Shown here piece by piece: positions 53,156-64,000 of a DNA stretch of 64,000 nucleotides. Under the pieces are notes generated by a model. That model saw only the letters and a list, made by a program, of their open reading frames with translations, was not told the DNA's origin and did not search any database. The position numbers and the translations under genes are program-made. The DNA comes from Allium sativum (Eukaryota > Streptophyta > Magnoliopsida > Asparagales > Amaryllidaceae), in contig CM060909.1 in assembly GCA_030737875.1 (NCBI GenBank), forward strand, positions 30,277,659 through 30,341,658, given 5' to 3'. The first letter of the stretch is position 1; each line of letters starts with the position of its first letter.

Positions 53156-54790
53156 AAGCTTGTGTGCTGCTTGGGTTTGGAACCTGAGATTTGTGAAAGG
53201 CCTTTGATGTTGACCAGTCCAGTTGGGGGTTCATCTAGCTTGTGTATGCTTTGCCATGGTCTAGTATTGTCGAGTCATGGTAGCTCTTTTGGGTGTGATT
53301 ACTTTGTTCTAAACTTTGCTAGGTTTGAGATTATCTTGGGAATGGATTAACTTAAGAGATATGCGCAAGAGTGAATTGCGAGAAGCTTGAGGTGAGAGTT
53401 GGGGATGTGGAAGGGCGAAAGGTTTTTATTCTATGTAATCCCAAAGACAAAGTCTTCATAAGCTATTTATATTCGCTTGTGATTCCACAGGAAGACTTGT
53501 TATCTGTGCTGATCGCTAATGAGTTTGGGGATGTCTTTGACAAGCTTGAAGGGTTACCGCCGCATCGTGAGCTTGAGTTCCGAATCAATTTGATCGAGGG
53601 TGATAGACCTATCATTATGCCTCTTAGGCGGATGGCGCCTAAGGAACAGCGAGAGTTAGAGATGCAAGTTCGTGAACTTTTGGGAAAAGGACTTATTCGG
53701 AGGATTTTATTCGAATGATGTGCACCAGTTGTGTTTGCAACCAAGGCAAATGGATCTTTGAGATTGTGTGCGGACTATCGTGAACTGAACAAGGTGACCA
53801 AGAAGAACAAGTATCCGTTTTCGAGTATCAATGACTTGTTCATTCAGCTTCACGAATCCAAAGTGTTTTCCCAAATGGATTTGGCAACGGAATTCCACCA
53901 GTTGAAGGTGGCAAAGGATAGTGTGTCGAAGACTGTTTTTAGGACACCATCTGGTTTCTTTGAATAGTTGGTAATGCCATTTGGGTTGACTAACGCACTA
54001 GCAAACTTCATGGATCTTATGAATAGAGTTTTCAGAGATCAATTGAACAAGTTCGTGCTTGTGTTCATGGATGATATTTTGGTTTACTCTCGGAATGAAG
54101 AAGAGCACAAGACGCGCTTGCGAGTTGTTTTGGAAATTTTGTGAAAGTCTCAGCTGAAGGATAAGTTTTCAATGTTTCACTTCTGGAAGAGAAAAGTGAG
54201 ATTCTTAGGCCATGTAATCTCTGGAAATGGAACAGCGGTTGACCCCGTCAAGGTGGCAGTAATCCAGGACTTGATAGACCTAAGAATGCAATGATGTGAG
54301 AAATTTCCTTGGATTCGCAGGTTATTACCGACGGTTTATCAAGGATTTCTCCAAGATAGCTATTCCATTAACAGGATTGACGAAGAAGAACCAGGTGTTC
54401 ACATGTTATGCAAAGTGTGAGCAAGCTTTTGGAATCATGAAATAGAGACTGACAAGTGCTCCTGTTTTGACGATTCCAAGTGGGAATGAAGAAATGGATA
54501 TATACACTGATGCACGTGGTACTGGACTTCTAATAGTGCTGATGTAGAAGGATAAGGTTGTGACATATGCGAGTCGACAGCTGAAGTCGCATGGAAGGAA
54601 TTATCCCTCATGATTTGGAGTTGGCAGCTATCGTATTTGCTCTAAAGATGTGGAGACATTACCGGTTGGGGGTTCGATTCAAGTTGTTTACGGATGACAA
54701 CTTGTTGAAGTATCTTTTCTCCCAAAAGGATTTGAACTTTTGGCAGCGATGGTGGTTAGATTTTTTGGCATCATATGATTTTGGTATAGC
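53156..54790 (+). pseudogene. pol: Element D protease tail, reverse transcriptase and RNase H, degenerate
   Basis: Protease remnant LGLEPEICERPL and FEIILGMD (to 53350), then the linker PHRELEFRINLIEGDRP. The reverse transcriptase has [46 protein letters not shown] and [10 protein letters not shown] (catalytic Asp-Asp retained, Met in place of the usual Val). After frame loss near 54290 come FLGFAGYYRRF-like residues, RNase H with IYTDARGTGL, and [21 protein letters not shown] with LKYLFSQKDL. In-frame stops include about 53716, 53965, 54142, 54441 and 54545. Confidence 0.85.
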
Positions 54791-56098
54791 TTATACTCTA
54801 GGAAAAGGTAACGCTGTTGCAGATGTGTTGAGTCGAAGACATGTAGGATTGGGAGCAATTTTTTTGGAATGGAAGAGCCTCGATTTTTTGGTAGGGTTTG
54901 ATTTTAGGCCAAGGTGTGAGTTGGAACCTGAAATGTTGGGAATATTGTCGATAAGACCTACTCTTATCGAAAGGATTGGCAAAAGCCAAAAGCGAGATCC
55001 AAAGCTTGTCGAGTTTATCCAGAAGCTGGAACCAGAGGATAAAGAGTTTAAGGTCGATCGAGAAGGTTGGCTTCGAAAGCAAGTACGATTGGTTGTTCCG
55101 GATATTGACGGATTAAGAGATGATGTTCTATGGGAATGTCCTCACTCGAAGTTGACGATTCATCCTAGTGGTAATAAGATGTATCAAGACATGTGGCGAA
55201 TCTGCTACTAGAAAAGGATGAAAAGAGATATAGGAAAGTTCATTTCCAAGTATATGAACTGTCAGTTGGTGAAAGATGAATAGAAGAAGACAAGTGGGAT
55301 GTTTCAGCCATTTGAAGTTCCTACGTTGAAGTGGGAGAAAAAACCGATGGATTTTATCGATGGACTACCTAGAGCCAGGAAAAGAAATGAAGGAATTTGG
55401 GTCATCATGGATCGCTTGACCAAAAGTGCAAGGTATATTCCTATCTAATCAACTAGGATAGCATTGAAGTTGGCTGAGCTTTATATTAAATGGATAGTTC
55501 AATTCCGTGGTATTCCAAAGAGCATAGCAAGTGACTGTGAATCGTTTTTCATAAGTGGATTTTGGAAAAGTTTGCAAGAAGCTTTGGGAACCGAGTTATG
55601 TTTGAGTGCATCTTATCATCCCCAAACTGATGGTCAAACCGAGTGGGTTAACCGAGTTTTAGAAGATCTCCTAAGAGCTTGTGTATTGGATTTCAGGGGA
55701 TCATGGGAAGACCATCTACATTTAGATGAGTTTGCATATAATAATAGCTACTAATCAAGCATTAGGATGGCAGCATATGAGGCGTTGTATGGTAGACCGT
55801 GTAATTCTCCGGCAAGTTGGTTAGAAACTGGAGGTAAGTCGATACTTGGGCCTGAGATGATTAGAGAGATATCGGATTGTATCGAGATCGTTCGGCAATG
55901 AATAAAGGCAGTCCAAGATCGTCATAAGAGTTACACCGACAAGAGTCGTAAGGATTTGGAATTCGACGTAGGTGACATGGTTTTCATGAAGATTTCTCCT
56001 CTAAAGAATGATGTTCGATTCGGAAGTAAAAGGAAGTTAGCTCCAAGATTTGTTGGTCCATTTTTGATTGTCGAGCGGATTGGAAATCCCGCATATTA
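54791..56098 (+). pseudogene. INT: Element D integrase, degenerate and cut by element E
   Basis: From GKGNAVADVLSRR the frame runs through HSKLTIHPSGNKMYQDM (zinc-finger His region) to a stop at 55209. The catalytic core follows in pieces: MDFIDGLPRARK (first Asp), IASDCESFF (second Asp) and GQTEWVNRVLEDLLR (Glu present; the usual following Arg is Trp). The C-terminal domain with DVRFGSKRKLAPRFVGPF ends abruptly at 56098, at the edge of element E. Confidence 0.85.
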
Positions 56099-56361
56099 TG
56101 ATGACCACCCATAACCCTTGCACTAAACAAGAGGAATAATGCAGTTAAAGGTGTGCCAGACAACTATGGACGATCAACATAGGTAAAAAACAACATCGGA
56201 ACCTGTCGTAATTCACATCGCAAGGATAAAATATAATAGAACCTACACAACAGGTATTAATAGTGAAGCAGAAACACCAAACTTCCATAACAACTAGAAA
56301 GTAATATCCAGACACTGGATAACAACAATAGTGTTTATACAGCATTTCCTCACTACAGTAC
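56099..56361 (-). repeat. LTR terminal fragment of element E
   Basis: Reverse complement of the final part of the D LTR (52090-52371): shared words include GGTTCTAT, ATTTTATCCTTGC, CTTGATGATCGTC/TTGATCGTCC, TGGCACACCTTT and TTAGTGCA. It joins directly to integrase codons (KLAELFAKWIV), so the second half of integrase, the polypurine tract and most of the LTR were deleted. Confidence 0.75.
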
Positions 56362-56995
56362 TATCCATTTCGCAAAAAGTTCTGCCAACTTCGATGTTGT
56401 CCTAGTCGATTTGACATGAATGAACCTTGCACTTTCGGTCAAGCAATCCACGATGACCCAAATTCCTTCGTTTCCTGCCCTGGTTCTAGGTAGTCCATCG
56501 ATAAAATCCATCGATATCTTCTCCCACTTCCATATAGGAACTTCTAATGGCTGAAGCAATCCACTCGGCTTTTTCTGTTCAGCTTTCACCAACTGACAGT
56601 TCATACGCTTGGAAATGAACTTTTCAATATCTCGCTTCATCCCCTCCCAGTAGTAGATTTGCTACATGTCCTGATACATCTTATTACCACTAGGATGAAT
56701 CGTTAACTTTGTGTGATGACATTCTCTCTGAATCTCATCTCTCAATCCATCGATGTCAGGAACATCTATTCGCCCTTGCTTTCGAAGCCAACCTTCTCGA
56801 TCGACTTCCAACTCTTTATTCTCTAGTTCCAACTTCTAGATAAACTCGACAAACTTCACATCTCGCTTTTAGCTCTTGCCAATCTTTTCTATAGGAGTAG
56901 GTCTTATCGATAAACTTGTTAATATTTCAGGTTCCAACTCACAACTTGGCCTGAAATCAAATCTTGCCAAATACTCGAGGCTCTTCCATTTCGAA
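56362..56995 (-). pseudogene. INT: Element E integrase, 3' half deleted
   Basis: Minus strand. It starts in the RNase H to integrase linker (FDFRPSCELEPEILTSLSIRP). The zinc-finger region reads NDSS-like, then KMYQDM and MKRDIEKFI with CQLVKAEQKKP. The core begins WEKISMDFIDGLPRTRAG (first catalytic Asp) and NEGIWVIVDCLTESARF and ends at KLAELFAKWIV. The second Asp and the Glu are absent, so no integrase activity is possible. Confidence 0.82.
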
Positions 56996-58107
56996 AACAT
57001 CGCAACCACGTTACCTTTACCAGGAGTATAGGCGATATCAAAATAATACGATGCTAGAAACTGCAACCATCTTTGCTGCCGAAGATCCAAATCTTTTGGG
57101 AGAAAAGATACCTCAACGACTTGTGATCCATAAACAACTCGAATTGAACTCTCAATACATAATGCCTCCACATCTTCAGAGCAAACACAATCGTTGCCAA
57201 CTCCAAATCATGGGTTGGATAATTCCTTTCATGTGGCTTCAACTGTCGACTCCCATAGGCCACAACCTTATCCTTCTGCATCAACACTGCTCCAAGTCCA
57301 GTACCACATGCATCAGTGTATACAACCATCTTCTCATTCCCACTTAGAATGCTTAACACAGAAGCACTCGTTATTCTCTCCTTCAAAATTCCAAATGCTT
57401 TCTCACACTTTGCATCCATGTGAACGCTTGGTTCTTCTTTGTCAATCCTATCAACAATACAACTATCTTGGAGAAATCCTTGATAAACCGTCGGCAATAT
57501 CCTGCCAATCCAAGGAAACTTCGAACATCTGTAGCATTCTTAGGTCGATCCAAGTCCTTGATTGCTGCTACCTTAGCGGGGTCAACCGCTATTCCATTTC
57601 CAAAAACTATATGGCCTAAGAACCTCACTTCGCTCTTCCAGAAGTGGCACTTCGAAAACTTAGCTCTCAACTGATGCTTTCGCAATATTTCTAACATAAC
57701 TCGCAAGTGCATCTTGTGCTCTTTCTCTTTCCGAGAGTAAACCAGAATATCATCCACCAACACAATCACGAACTTGTTCAACTGATCACTGAAAACTCTA
57801 TTCATAAGATCCACAAAGTACGCTGGCGCGTTAGTCAACCCGAATGGCATCACCAACCATTCGAAGAAACCGGATGGTGTCCTAAAAGCAGTCTTCGGCA
57901 CACTATCATTTGCCTCCCTTAACTGGTGAAATCCTGTTGCCAAATCCATATGAGAAAACACTTTGGCCTCGTGAAGATGATCGAACAAGTTATCAATCCT
58001 CGGTAATGGATAATTGTTCTTCTTGGCCACCTTGTTCAGCTCACGATAGTCCACACACAATCTCAACGAGCCATCTTCCTTGGTTGCAAACACGACTGGT
58101 GCACCCT
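56996..58107 (-). pseudogene. RT: Element E reverse transcriptase and RNase H
   Basis: Minus strand from 58093. The frame contains [66 protein letters not shown] (catalytic Asp-Asp intact), VRFLGHI and [19 protein letters not shown], open for 236 codons. A frame slip near 57400 leads to RNase H with [35 protein letters not shown] and [13 protein letters not shown] further slip precedes the integrase linker. Polymerase motifs are better kept than in element D. Confidence 0.87.
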
Positions 58108-59492
58108 ATTTGGATACACTCCTCCGAATGTATCCTTTTTCCAAAAGGTCACGAACCTGTACCTCCAACTCTCGCTGTTCCTTAGGCGCCATTCGCCTAA
58201 GAGGGATAACAATTGTTCTAGCACGCTCGACCAAATCGATCATAAACTTGATCTCACGATGCGGTGGTAAACTTTTGACCCCATCAAAGACATCCTCATA
58301 CTCATTAGCAATTAGCACAAATGACAAGTCTTCCTGTGGAATTCCAAGCGAATAGAGATAGCCCACGAAGACCCCGTCTTCGCGCTTACATCTAATCAAC
58401 ACCTTTCGTCCTTCCACATCCCCGACCCTCTCCTCTAGCTTCTCGCAATTCACTCTTGTTGAATACCTCTTGATCCAATACATGCCCAAGATGTTCCCAA
58501 ACCCGGTGAAGTTAAGAAAGCAATCACACACAAAAGAGCGACCATGATCCGACAACACTAGATCACGACACAACATGCACAAACTAGACGAACCCCAGAC
58601 TAGGTTAGTCACGATCAAATGTCTATCACAAATCTCAGATTCCAAACCCAAGAGGCACACAAGCTCATTACAAATGAATGAATGTGATGCTCCAGTATCG
58701 AACAACACACGGACTAAAATACCATTAACTGAAAGAGTACATTGAACAATGACACCCTTTCCCTTCTCCTCCGCAGTTGGAGCTCTTGAAGAAGACGGCA
58801 TGACTTCCAAAGCATATGCCTTTACAAACTGCTTGCCCTTAGCCGATTCTAGACAATCCTTCTTTTCATGCCCAGGCTTTCTACACTTGAAGCACTTCTT
58901 TTAAACTATGGGATTCTTGCACTCATTCGAATAATGACCCTTCTGTTGGCAGTTAAAGCAAACCACCTCACTCTAAAGCTTCTTCTAGCCATCCTTTCCT
59001 TTCTGTTGTTGCTTCTTCCTCTTATTATTATTACCACCTTGCGGTGGTTTTTGAATTTCTTTGGTTGCAGCGACAATATTTTCTTCCTTAGGAAACAAGC
59101 TCTCATGGAGAACATCTTTCTCCACAATCTTCTCGAATGAATCATCAAGGTGATCCACCAATGGTCTTCCTAAGGTATCCGGTCCGATAACAAATTTCTC
59201 GTATTTCTGATAGGGTGTATCAATATATCAACGAACATATCTGGACAAGGCCTCGAAATCAGAAACATAATCAAGCACAGAACGACCATTCTGTTTTAGC
59301 TCTATGAACTTCTTGAACAAAACAGACTTCTGAGCAGCGGTGAAAAACTTTGCTTCAAACTTAGCTTGGAATTGCTCCCATGAAATCTCCTCTTCTAGAG
59401 TATCAAGTGTAGATAAATTCCACCATTCCATTACCCTGCCATGCAATTGCCTTGACGCAAGCTTTCTCTTAGTTGCACCATCCAACCATATG
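58108..59492 (-). pseudogene. gag-pro: Element E gag (C-terminal part) and protease
   Basis: Minus strand. Gag begins at the insertion edge with DGATKRKLASRQLHGR, then FEAKFFTAAQKSVLFKKF and FEALSRYVR, with a stop at about 59228. The tail is Gln/Lys-rich. Two CCHC zinc knuckles are at about 58960-58919 (CFNCQQKGHYSNEC) and 58894-58853 (CFKCRKPGHEKKDC), with a stop between them. The protease frame (58810-58106, 234 codons) has LFDTGASHSFI and NILGMYW, then the linker into reverse transcriptase, with a stop at about 58106 after YIRRSVSK. The gag N-terminus should lie beyond the giant LTR. Confidence 0.86.
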
Positions 59493-62400
59493 TGTAACGA
59501 CCCGGGGATTTTCGGCCCTGAAAATCGAAATAAATACAATTCTGTATCTCATGCCGACCTTCCAAGCACCGAAGGTACTGGATCGTTATTAGAAAGAAAT
59601 TAAAGGGTGAGATAAGAAAGAAAGAAATATTAGAATAGAAGAAGAAACAACACAACACAGAGTCTCACATCGCAGCGGAATCAAATATAATACAGAAATA
59701 AAACTTTATTAAGAGCTTTAAAATACTTACAATCATCAGAGTACATCACACATCTGAACAGTGATAATAACCTGTCCTCATATACAACCACACAGCAGAA
59801 TAAATACTAGATACAATACATGTGAACACCTCTAGCTCGTCTCTGGACATCGGAACATCCGATAACATGGACCTGTACACCTCGGTCTAACCCGAGCATT
59901 TACAAAACACCGGGTTAGTCCGGTGAACCAGAGTGAGAAAAAACTCGCATAGTATTAAGGTGGATCATCCAACTTAATTTTTAAGTTAAAAAATCTTTTC
60001 GAAAGAAAAGATAACCGTAATACCAAATCCACACATAAATACGGACGATTTTTACCTTACGACAATCCAAAACATTTTTGAAATCAGTATCTTTTCTGAT
60101 ATTATAATAGTGTCTAAATACAAGTAGATATCAATCTAGTGGAACGCTTGCATCTCACGCTCCACATATATACTATACAATCAAAACGGCGGGCTCTTAT
60201 TGGATATTGGATTCTGACTATGACAAGGTATGAAACCACTTGCCGATAGTGTATCTCTAGAGGGGAATATGCTAGGTTCAACAAGAACGTCTTGCAACTC
60301 GGCACACACATGATCGACCACTCATTTCGCTTGAGTGTATCGAATGTATATCACCAACGGTTGGGCCCAAACCACCGTTTCTCGAAAAGGGACAACATCG
60401 AATTAGATTAAAGAAGCAAAAGGAATCTATAGATAGGTGATTATACACCCTAATGGGAGAAACCCACATAGCCATGCTGCTTGCCCGAATTTTGTCATTT
60501 CCCGGCTGATGAGGCTTGAGGTCAGCATTTCTTTTAAAACATTTGGTCATCATTCACTTTGAATGCCACATCGTCAGATCCGCCAGATATCACTAATTGA
60601 CGCCTACAAAAATACTCTAGCAGTTAAGTTAAGAGAACGGCCATTCTCCGCCAACAACTATAGCACGTTTAAAGAAATCAATGTACGTGATCCTTTTGGA
60701 AATACTCTGTCGGACATCCGTCCATACAAGTCATCCAGGAACAGGATGAACCAAAGGCACTCTCCTACTGCATCCAATATAGGAATCACCCCATGGATCA
60801 GTAGTGGGAATCCTTGAAATCCTATATTTCAAACACGACAGAACCATAGTTTATCTTTGGTTGCAATCCCAGAGATTATTAGCGGTTCTTCCGTTTAATG
60901 AAGGTCCACGGTCTTCAATGCTCCATCTCGATCATTTTCCAATATTTTCACGTATTTGTTGGTCGGAATGGTTTTCGAATATAAATTCAATCCCGATCTT
61001 TCCATACCAATAATCGTATTGGATATATTTGGTAGTCAGTTATTTGACTATCAAAATAAACAGTGATTCAATCATGATAATCCAATGAGTTCACTGGGTC
61101 ACTATTCAGCATCAATTGGCCTTTGTTAATTACAAACTAATTCACTTCTGCTTAATTAGAACTTTTAACTCTTTTAATATTTTAAAAATACGATAATTGA
61201 ATTTCTTACTTAATATACTAATGCCCTCCAAACCATTTCATTATAATGCTTAGTAAAATAACTTATAACCATATTCAATTTCCACTTAATTCTCCTTTCA
61301 AAACATTTGTTACATCATTCTTTATTATTTTTTGTAAGACAACATTACGAATATTTTTTATTCCATTCTTTAACCAATAACTAATATTTATTTGTATAAA
61401 ATAAAACTCAACCTTACATTTCCTTTCTAACTCCAAAGTATCCTTATAACTCACGCAACTCCTTTTTGTTTTTCTTCTACTTTGGAATCATCATTTTATA
61501 TTTTCCCTTCTTGCTAATTTCCTTTACTTCAGATCTCTCGTTATATATTCTCTAAATTTTTCACTAAATGTTGCATTATTATTTCACTAATGGAAATAAT
61601 AAATTATCACTAACCTCTTTTACCATTACCAACTAATATCATCTTCAGATAATCCTGATGTTGTTCAAGTTAGGGTATTTTAATTACCTCTCATACCTTG
61701 ATCAACATTGTTCGTATCCTAAGATAAATACGAGTTGTAATCCAAACCCACATTTCATTCTAATATAAATAAAAATTCCATTTAACTATTTTAATCCAAA
61801 TACAGATTCATACAACCTTCTCATTCTTTTGAAAATCTCTTCCTTATTATTCCTTAATTCAATAATTAAATAATTTACCATAAAATGCCACATTTTAACC
61901 TCGACCTCTTTAAACAAATTCATTTTATAATTCGTATTTATTTACAAAATCCTACGACCCACTTCTTTTATCAAATTCACTTTTTCCAACTCCTTTTCGA
62001 ATCCTTTCGACCATTTCCCGCTTGAAATACACATTTCAATTCCTCACTTTTACTTAATCCTGTTATTACGTAACGTTAATTTAAAATTTACGCTTTAACA
62101 CTTTAAACTTCATTTATCTAACTCTGGTTTAATATAAAACATTTTATTCCAATCTCTTTTGACTTAATTCTTATAATTAAGTAACATTTATTCCAAGCTA
62201 TTGTATTCGCTTGAAATTCCTTTTATAACTTTGTTATAAAAATTTGGGTTTTAAATATAAAACCTATACATAAACTCTTTTCACCATCCAACTAGATTTT
62301 GTTTCAACTCCAATTACCTTTTAAATGAATTTCCATTTAACAAGATTTTTTTCTAAATTATTGTTAATTAAAATAATAATTTACCTCGATCATTAACTGA

Positions 62401-64000
62401 TGTAAAAATAGTTAATTCCTTAATTAACTAAAATAAATAGTAAATCCCTTTTTAAATATCTTATTGAAATTTAAACAATATTCATTAAACCATCTTATTC
62501 AAAATGCACTAATTTAATTCCAATTAAAAACGGTCGATTTAGCCAACTCAAAACACAGTTATCCCATTAACTGATCCGAATCATTTTCCCTTTAAATTAA
62601 TTTATAATATAATTTGTTTAAATAATTCCATTTAATTATTATTTTAATAAAACAATATCCAAATTTAACCGTTAGGTTAATTTCTAATCACTTGTTTATA
62701 AACCTGATTTACACTAGAAATTTCCTTATAAAATCAATCAATGATTAATTATAAGTTTAAAAATAAATAATAAATATTTATTTTCTTTTTACAAACATAT
62801 TTTCATTATAATTCAATTCAAAATCTATATCCAATTATAAAATAAATTTTATAACTTCATCTCTGTTGATTTGCCTGACGGTAAATCAACATTTATAAAA
62901 CCATTTGACTTCGTAGGCCATATACTACCGCCAAACACTCAACCAATACCGCCCATTGGTTTAAACTAAACAGATGTTGAATTTTCAATTAATAATCGAC
63001 AATCAAATCAATCACTCTATCAGACCAGTTCATATATGATAGTATAAAAATAAATAATATATTTGAGGAATCCCGTTGGATCCCTCCAACCTGTTCTTCC
63101 CTGTATCCAAAACGATTATCACAAATCAGATCATTCAATTCCATTTAACTGATAATTTCGATAAAAATAAATAATGACCATTTAACATCAACCAATAAAC
63201 AAGACAATTCAATCAGTTCAAACAATTCAAACCATTAAACATGTTTATTTTATAAAACGTGACCAATAAGGTTAGTTGCCTCTATTGGATCCAATCGTTA
63301 AAATAATGATTTGATATTTCACTGAAATTAAACAATGGTTTAATTTCATCAGTTAAATCAACAAATAATATATAACTAGCTAACAATCAACGATTAGCAA
63401 CCAGATCACACAAAATAAAAACCCAATTTATATAAAATATAAATGGGGAGAACTGAGTGAGTTTAACTCACCTTGGTCTGATTTGCTCATTGAACAGCTT
63501 AATTCAGTTAAATTAAGCAGACGTTCAATTTAACTGAAAAATCCAGTTTATTCCAAGTATGTCCAGTTCTTCTCCATAATGTAGTGCTCGTTGAGACAAG
63601 TCCAACGTTTCTTGTCTCGTTTCATTCTGATAAACAATTAAAAAGTTATTAATATTTTAAATATAAACGATTTAATTAATTAACCAACTTCTTAATTATA
63701 GTTAAATAAATTAATTACTTTGTTAATTTACATTTTGATCAGAAGGATATGGCCGATTAAATTTTGCCTTGTCATATGGTTGCGATGTAGCTTCCATTGT
63801 TTTGTACTACTCAAACAACTCCTGCAATAATGTAAAGGGTTCTATGTCAATATGGGTTTAATCAAAAATTTTACTTTCCTAATTCTATAATTAGAATTAA
63901 CTAATTACACTTGAATTCATACGGGTTGACCCGTTCTTGTTGTCTCCCTCTCGTATAAACGATGGCCTGTAAGAAATCCACAGTTTAAGTTAGTACGTTT
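59493..64000 (-). mobile_element. Giant-LTR type element, copy 3 (3' end of an LTR; continues past the window)
   Basis: Starts TGTAACGACC on plus at 59493, inside E gag; expected target duplication ATATG at 59488-59492. Read on minus, its end region has ATTCCGCTGCGATGTGAG and a preceding GTATTATAT, matching GTATTATTTTCCGCTGCGATGT near 37850 of the giant LTR, and a similar block order. It is otherwise strongly diverged. No protein motif appears in 4.5 kb. Frames such as 60563-60817 are not supported. The AT-rich part 61100-63700 contains many short inverted repeats. Whether it is one LTR or includes other material is open. Confidence 0.6.
63489..63538 (+). other. Overlapping alternative hairpins
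   Basis: Fold A has stems ATTGAAC (63489-63495) with GTTCAAT (63523-63529) and GCTTAATT (63497-63504) with AATTAAGC (63511-63518). Fold B has TTCAGTTAAATT (63503-63514) with AATTTAACTGAA (63527-63538), a perfect 12-bp stem. The two share bases and cannot form together. Confidence 0.6.

Larger units (their letters stand above)
49480..56098 (+). mobile_element. Gypsy chromovirus-like element D (degenerate; right part displaced)
   Basis: Plus-strand element with a long 5' LTR, a primer site at 52374, and gag-pol remnants to the integrase C-terminal domain, where element E interrupts it at 56098. Its 3' end should lie beyond E and the third giant LTR. Its LTR ends GTCGTCACA like the giant-LTR element and shares GATGTTGGTTT(T/C)GGCCTT with it. 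Many stops and an internal deletion make it the most decayed Gypsy copy here. The left edge is approximate. Confidence 0.78.
56099..59492 (-). mobile_element. Gypsy chromovirus-like element E (minus strand, internally deleted)
   Basis: Same family as D but in the opposite orientation and better preserved. It starts (right side) inside gag at 59492, where the third giant LTR interrupts it, and runs leftwards through protease, reverse transcriptase, RNase H and half of integrase. It then jumps at about 56361 to the last 263 bp of an LTR, ending TGATGACC on plus at 56099. The LTR edge at 56099 abuts element D integrase, so E inserted into D. TATTA (56094-56098) is the expected target duplication; its partner is outside the window. 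Confidence 0.75.

Noticed and set aside
60563..61013. Small plus-strand genes at the right end
   Set aside because: Short frames without domains inside LTR-like DNA; no promoter, splice or conservation evidence.

Overview
This window is plant nuclear DNA made almost entirely of LTR retrotransposons nested inside one another. The lineages present are Tekay-like chromovirus Gypsy, Tat-like Gypsy with two RNase H domains and an antisense gene, and Copia. The base composition is AT-rich, and the promoters and introns look like those of plants. A flowering plant, probably a eudicot, fits best; the species cannot be read from the sequence. I find no intact host gene, rRNA, tRNA or CRISPR array. Lineage names come from protein motifs recalled from family knowledge, not from a search.

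Layout, left to right. 1-2372 is the outer 2.37 kb of a giant LTR on the minus strand (copy 1). It was inserted into the 3' LTR of a small minus-strand Copia element (Copia-I: 2373-3363, continuing at 28261-30547). Copia-I was itself entered by a Tat element on the plus strand (3364-28255, target duplication GTTTC). That Tat element was in turn entered by a Tekay element on the plus strand (5600-16921, target duplication TCGTA). Copia-I sits in the reverse transcriptase gene of an older minus-strand Copia element (Copia-II: 30548-32157 and 45060 to about 47.9 kb). Copia-II was also entered by a large-LTR, non-coding element (32158-45059, target duplication ACTTG). To the right come a small foldback element (47934-48107), a decayed intron-bearing transposase-like gene (48801-49376), and a degenerate Gypsy element D (about 49.48-56.10 kb, plus strand). 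A related element E (56099-59492, minus strand) is inserted into D. A third giant LTR (59493 to the window end, minus strand) is inserted in the gag gene of E.

How the parts work together. The Tekay element has a near-complete gag-pol frame spoiled by two in-frame stops. The Tat element keeps gag, protease, reverse transcriptase, two RNase H domains and integrase, all with stops or frameshifts. Its 3' region carries a separate antisense gene with its own TATA box, leader intron and coding intron, encoding a protein that resembles the plant 'putative gypsy type transposon' domain (Pfam PF04195, assigned from memory). The giant-LTR element has 5.9 kb LTRs around only about 1.04 kb of apparently non-coding interior. 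It shares its primer site context and polypurine context with the Tekay element, so it is probably a non-autonomous chromovirus derivative mobilised in trans.

The most interesting signals lie in the LTRs rather than the proteins: tandem hairpin pairs whose stems differ by compensatory changes (7234-7408 in the Tekay LTR; 36038-36163 in the giant LTR), a triplicated 48-nt hairpin (35721-35975), and a palindrome array where the Copia-II gag should be (45871-46385).
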